A stretch of 17,050 bases of DNA from contig DASWII010000041.1 in NCBI GenBank assembly GCA_036397755.1, positions 1 to 17,050 of the forward strand. The letters run 5' to 3'. The stretch's first letter is position 1. Each line of letters opens with the position of its first letter. Under the pieces are notes generated by a model that searched no databases, was not told the origin of the DNA, and saw nothing but the letters and a program-made list of their open reading frames with translations. A program made the position numbers and the translations under genes. Of the stretch, positions 14,960-17,050 are shown piece by piece. This DNA is from CAMYLY01 sp036397755 (GTDB lineage: Bacteria > Gemmatimonadota > Gemmatimonadetes > Gemmatimonadales > GWC2-71-9).

Positions 14960-16927
14960 TTACTCCCTGCGGAACCACACGTTCTTGGTACGCCCGTTGG
15001 AAGCCATGAAGCCGGTAATGCGCCCACTACCGGATCGCTTGAACGCAAGGGTGGCGAACGGGAACCGACCGCTGAATTCGTCCGCGCCCCGATAGCTGAG
15101 CGTGCGCTCCTCCATGCGCACGCCGTATGCCTTGAGCTTCTCGTCGGCGACACGTAGCTCGATCGCCGTCTCCAGCTCCGCCGAGTAGTAGCCTCCGGCG
15201 AACTCGGCGAGGGCCTCGGCGGTGAGCTCGACCTTCTCGACTCGGATCATCGGCATCGCGCCCCCCTGATGATGGGTCGCGCTGTCGACCGTGCCGTCAG
15301 CCCGGAAGTGGAACGTGACCGTGGCCTCCACACCGTCAAATGCGGCGGTCGTGTCCGACGTCGCCACGAGTTTGAAGCGTGGTTGTCCGGTGGCCTGCGC
15401 GTGAAGCTGGCCGTCGGCGACGGTGTAGACCATGTCGAGACTGGTGCTGGGCCCGACGATCCGCCAGTCACCCGCGATCACCCGCATGCGTTCCTCCGAC
15501 ATGCCACCGCCGGCCGCGGCCGTGTCGGGCGGGACCGGATCGAAGCGATCACCGAAGAACGCCAGCGCGATGGGGGTCGCGATGTTCAGGCGGAACGAGC
15601 CGTTGCTGCTCAGGATGATGACGCCGCTCTCCAACTCGGGGTAATACCCGAAGTAGGCACGGTGCGCGACGTCGCCGCCGGTGTGCTGGTACCGCCTGCG
15701 ACCGCGGAACGTGCCCAGTCCGAGCCCCAGTCCATACCCCGTCGAATCGCCGTTTTCGAGAATGGTGTTCGTCGTGATCGCGGCGACCGCGGCCGCGCCC
15801 CCCAATGTGTGGTCGCGGTAGTTCATCATCCACTTCGCCAGGTCGCTCGCGGTCGTGTAAATCCCACCGGCACCGTACGATCCCGCCAGGTCGCGCGCGG
15901 CGCGGTAGCCTCCGGAATCCGCGCTCACGTAGCCGTGCGCGCTGCGCGGAATGATCTCACCCTGTTCCGCCATGACCCTCGTGTCGTTCATGTCGAGCGG
16001 TGTGAATACCTTCGCCTTCATGTATGCAGGAAACGACGTGCCGGTGATCCGCTCGATCGCCATCGCGAGCAGGATGTACCCTGTGTTGTTGTAGTTGAAC
16101 TCGGTGCCCGGTTGGGCCTGAAGGTCGGGCTGGCGCTGCACGATCTGGATGGCCTTCTCGCGCGGGAATACGTCCTCACCGTCGTACCCCGCCATCGGAA
16201 GGAGATTATAGATCTCACGGTATCCGCCGGTGTGCGTGAGCAGATTCCGGATCGAAATGCGTGCCCCGAAATCCGGCAGCTCCGGTACGTACGTTCGGAT
16301 GTCGTCCTCGAGGGAAAGCTTGCCCTCGGCTTGGAGCAGCAGGATCCCCATGGCGGTGAACTGCTTGGTCACCGAGCCGATGTTGGAGACCGTGTTGGCC
16401 TCAAACGGAATCCCATAGGTCAGCTCCGCCATGCCGTAGGCGCGCAGGAACCGCATCCGGCCGCGGTCCACGACCGCGACGACGGCGCCCGGCGTGTCCC
16501 GTCCCGCGAACGGCAGGAGTAGCTGGTCCACACGTGTTTCGGGCCGCCTGGCGATCGGCTCGACGCGCACGATCTCGATCACGTAGTCGCCCTCCGCCTG
16601 CTCGAATGGGGTGACCTCGATCGCGTAGCGGCCGCGCGGCCCAGACTCGAAGGTGAACGTCTCGGGTCCGCGCGCGGGCGCGTCGAATGTCTCGATCTGC
16701 TCGTTCTTGGAGTCGAATACCGTCACCTCGACATCCACCGTGAGCTGATTCACGTGACCGTATACGAAAGTGCTGTCGTCCAGCTCAATGGTGTAGCGGT
16801 GCTTGGAATCCGACGCGAGGGTCCCGGAGATGGCCTGCCCCCCGCGGATCGGGATGGTGTCCTGCGCGGGCAGTGCGGAGGCAAACGCCACGAGGAGGAC
16901 GGGAACGGACGCGTACCGAAGTCGCAT
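14960..16927 (-). CDS. secreted serine hydrolase, beta-lactamase/penicillin-binding class C-like fold
   Basis: A 655-residue exported protein. Residues 1-21 are a signal peptide (LLVAFASALPAQ). Residues about 25-120 form a PPC-like beta-sandwich (ISGTLASDSKHRYTIELDDSTFVYG, GRYAIEVTPFEQAEGDYVIEI). Residues about 130-460 are the serine-hydrolase domain. It has the nucleophile motif SVTK (Ser185, Lys188), the second motif YNN (Tyr279-Asn281, in TEFNYNNTGYILLAMAIERITG) and the third motif HTG (His415-Gly417, replacing the KTG of most beta-lactamases). All catalytic residues are present. 'LLTHTGGYREIYN' and 'YGAGGIYTTASDLAKW' are typical of the esterase EstB/DD-peptidase/class C group. A C-terminal region of about 190 residues (lipocalin-like DUF3471-type strands) completes it. 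It probably cleaves peptides or esters in the periplasm or outside the cell; beta-lactam resistance should not be assumed. The start has only a weak ribosome site (GAGCACGAC). Confidence 0.92.
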   Translation of the reverse strand: MRLRYASVPVLLVAFASALPAQDTIPIRGGQAISGTLASDSKHRYTIELDDSTFVYGHVNQLTVDVEVTVFDSKNEQIETFDAPARGPETFTFESGPRGRYAIEVTPFEQAEGDYVIEIVRVEPIARRPETRVDQLLLPFAGRDTPGAVVAVVDRGRMRFLRAYGMAELTYGIPFEANTVSNIGSVTKQFTAMGILLLQAEGKLSLEDDIRTYVPELPDFGARISIRNLLTHTGGYREIYNLLPMAGYDGEDVFPREKAIQIVQRQPDLQAQPGTEFNYNNTGYILLAMAIERITGTSFPAYMKAKVFTPLDMNDTRVMAEQGEIIPRSAHGYVSADSGGYRAARDLAGSYGAGGIYTTASDLAKWMMNYRDHTLGGAAAVAAITTNTILENGDSTGYGLGLGLGTFRGRRRYQHTGGDVAHRAYFGYYPELESGVIILSSNGSFRLNIATPIALAFFGDRFDPVPPDTAAAGGGMSEERMRVIAGDWRIVGPSTSLDMVYTVADGQLHAQATGQPRFKLVATSDTTAAFDGVEATVTFHFRADGTVDSATHHQGGAMPMIRVEKVELTAEALAEFAGGYYSAELETAIELRVADEKLKAYGVRMEERTLSYRGADEFSGRFPFATLAFKRSGSGRITGFMASNGRTKNVWFRRE

Positions 16928-17050
16928 GGTCGTGCTCTGTTGTGCGGGTCGGGATTCGTGACAATGGTGCCACGAAGAAACGCGCTGCGCCGGAGAGCGG
17001 CAAGGGCGAAGCGGTGGGCCCGCAAACCTCCGGCCTTGATTCTCAAGTGC

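Noticed and set aside
1..17050. CRISPR arrays, tRNA or rRNA genes, prophage or known defence systems
   Set aside because: No regularly spaced identical repeats of CRISPR type, no tRNA-like cloverleaf and no phage or defence gene could be seen beyond the hipBA remnant.

Overview
The window is high-GC bacterial chromosomal DNA with long, widely spaced, mostly monocistronic genes for exported proteins. The gene types present are secreted carboxypeptidase-regulatory-like/TonB-plug proteins, a 6-bladed beta-propeller lipoprotein, an ATPase-less duplicated FtsX-type permease, a GH3 glycosidase with a PA14 insert, and a serine hydrolase of the beta-lactamase superfamily. This mix is typical of Gemmatimonadota and also of Acidobacteriota. 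I favour a Gemmatimonadota-like organism, but there is no rRNA or marker gene here to prove it.

Layout. 1-870: a compact minus-strand protein resembling the N-terminal part of PilT/GspE ATPases, then an internally deleted IS110-family transposase remnant. 826-4138: two divergent genes for secreted carboxypeptidase-regulatory-like proteins, one with a plug domain but no barrel. They share an intergenic region of about 300 bp with a strong 15-bp dyad just before the rightward gene. 4139-4690: convergent spacer with no gene. 4691-6368: a minus-strand operon of a beta-propeller lipoprotein and a small lipoprotein. 6486-7141: an IS21-family left-end remnant with regularly spaced repeats and an istA cut off before its catalytic domain. 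7353-9827: the orphan permease. 10191-12869: the GH3 enzyme. 12870-13540: spacer whose last part is AT-richer and carries a promoter-like box with three copies of a 16-bp operator-like site. 13562-14442: a hipB-like antitoxin/repressor overlapping a hipA-like gene that lacks the catalytic half of the kinase. 14393-14794: a DCC-family thiol-redox protein that overlaps the hipA stump. 14796-14945: an unlabelled winged-helix remnant. 14960-16927: the serine hydrolase.

How it fits together. The main cargo looks like cell-envelope and scavenging functions (outer surface, sugar and peptide or ester hydrolysis, membrane export), each with its own signal sequence. Between these genes lie decayed mobile or selfish elements: IS110, IS21, a beheaded hipBA module and a regulator fragment. 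The stretch therefore reads as a deletion-prone accessory zone. I did not find a complete new multi-gene system. The most unusual locus is the hipBA remnant, with its well preserved set of operator-like repeats and a HipA that ends just after its ATP-binding lysine.
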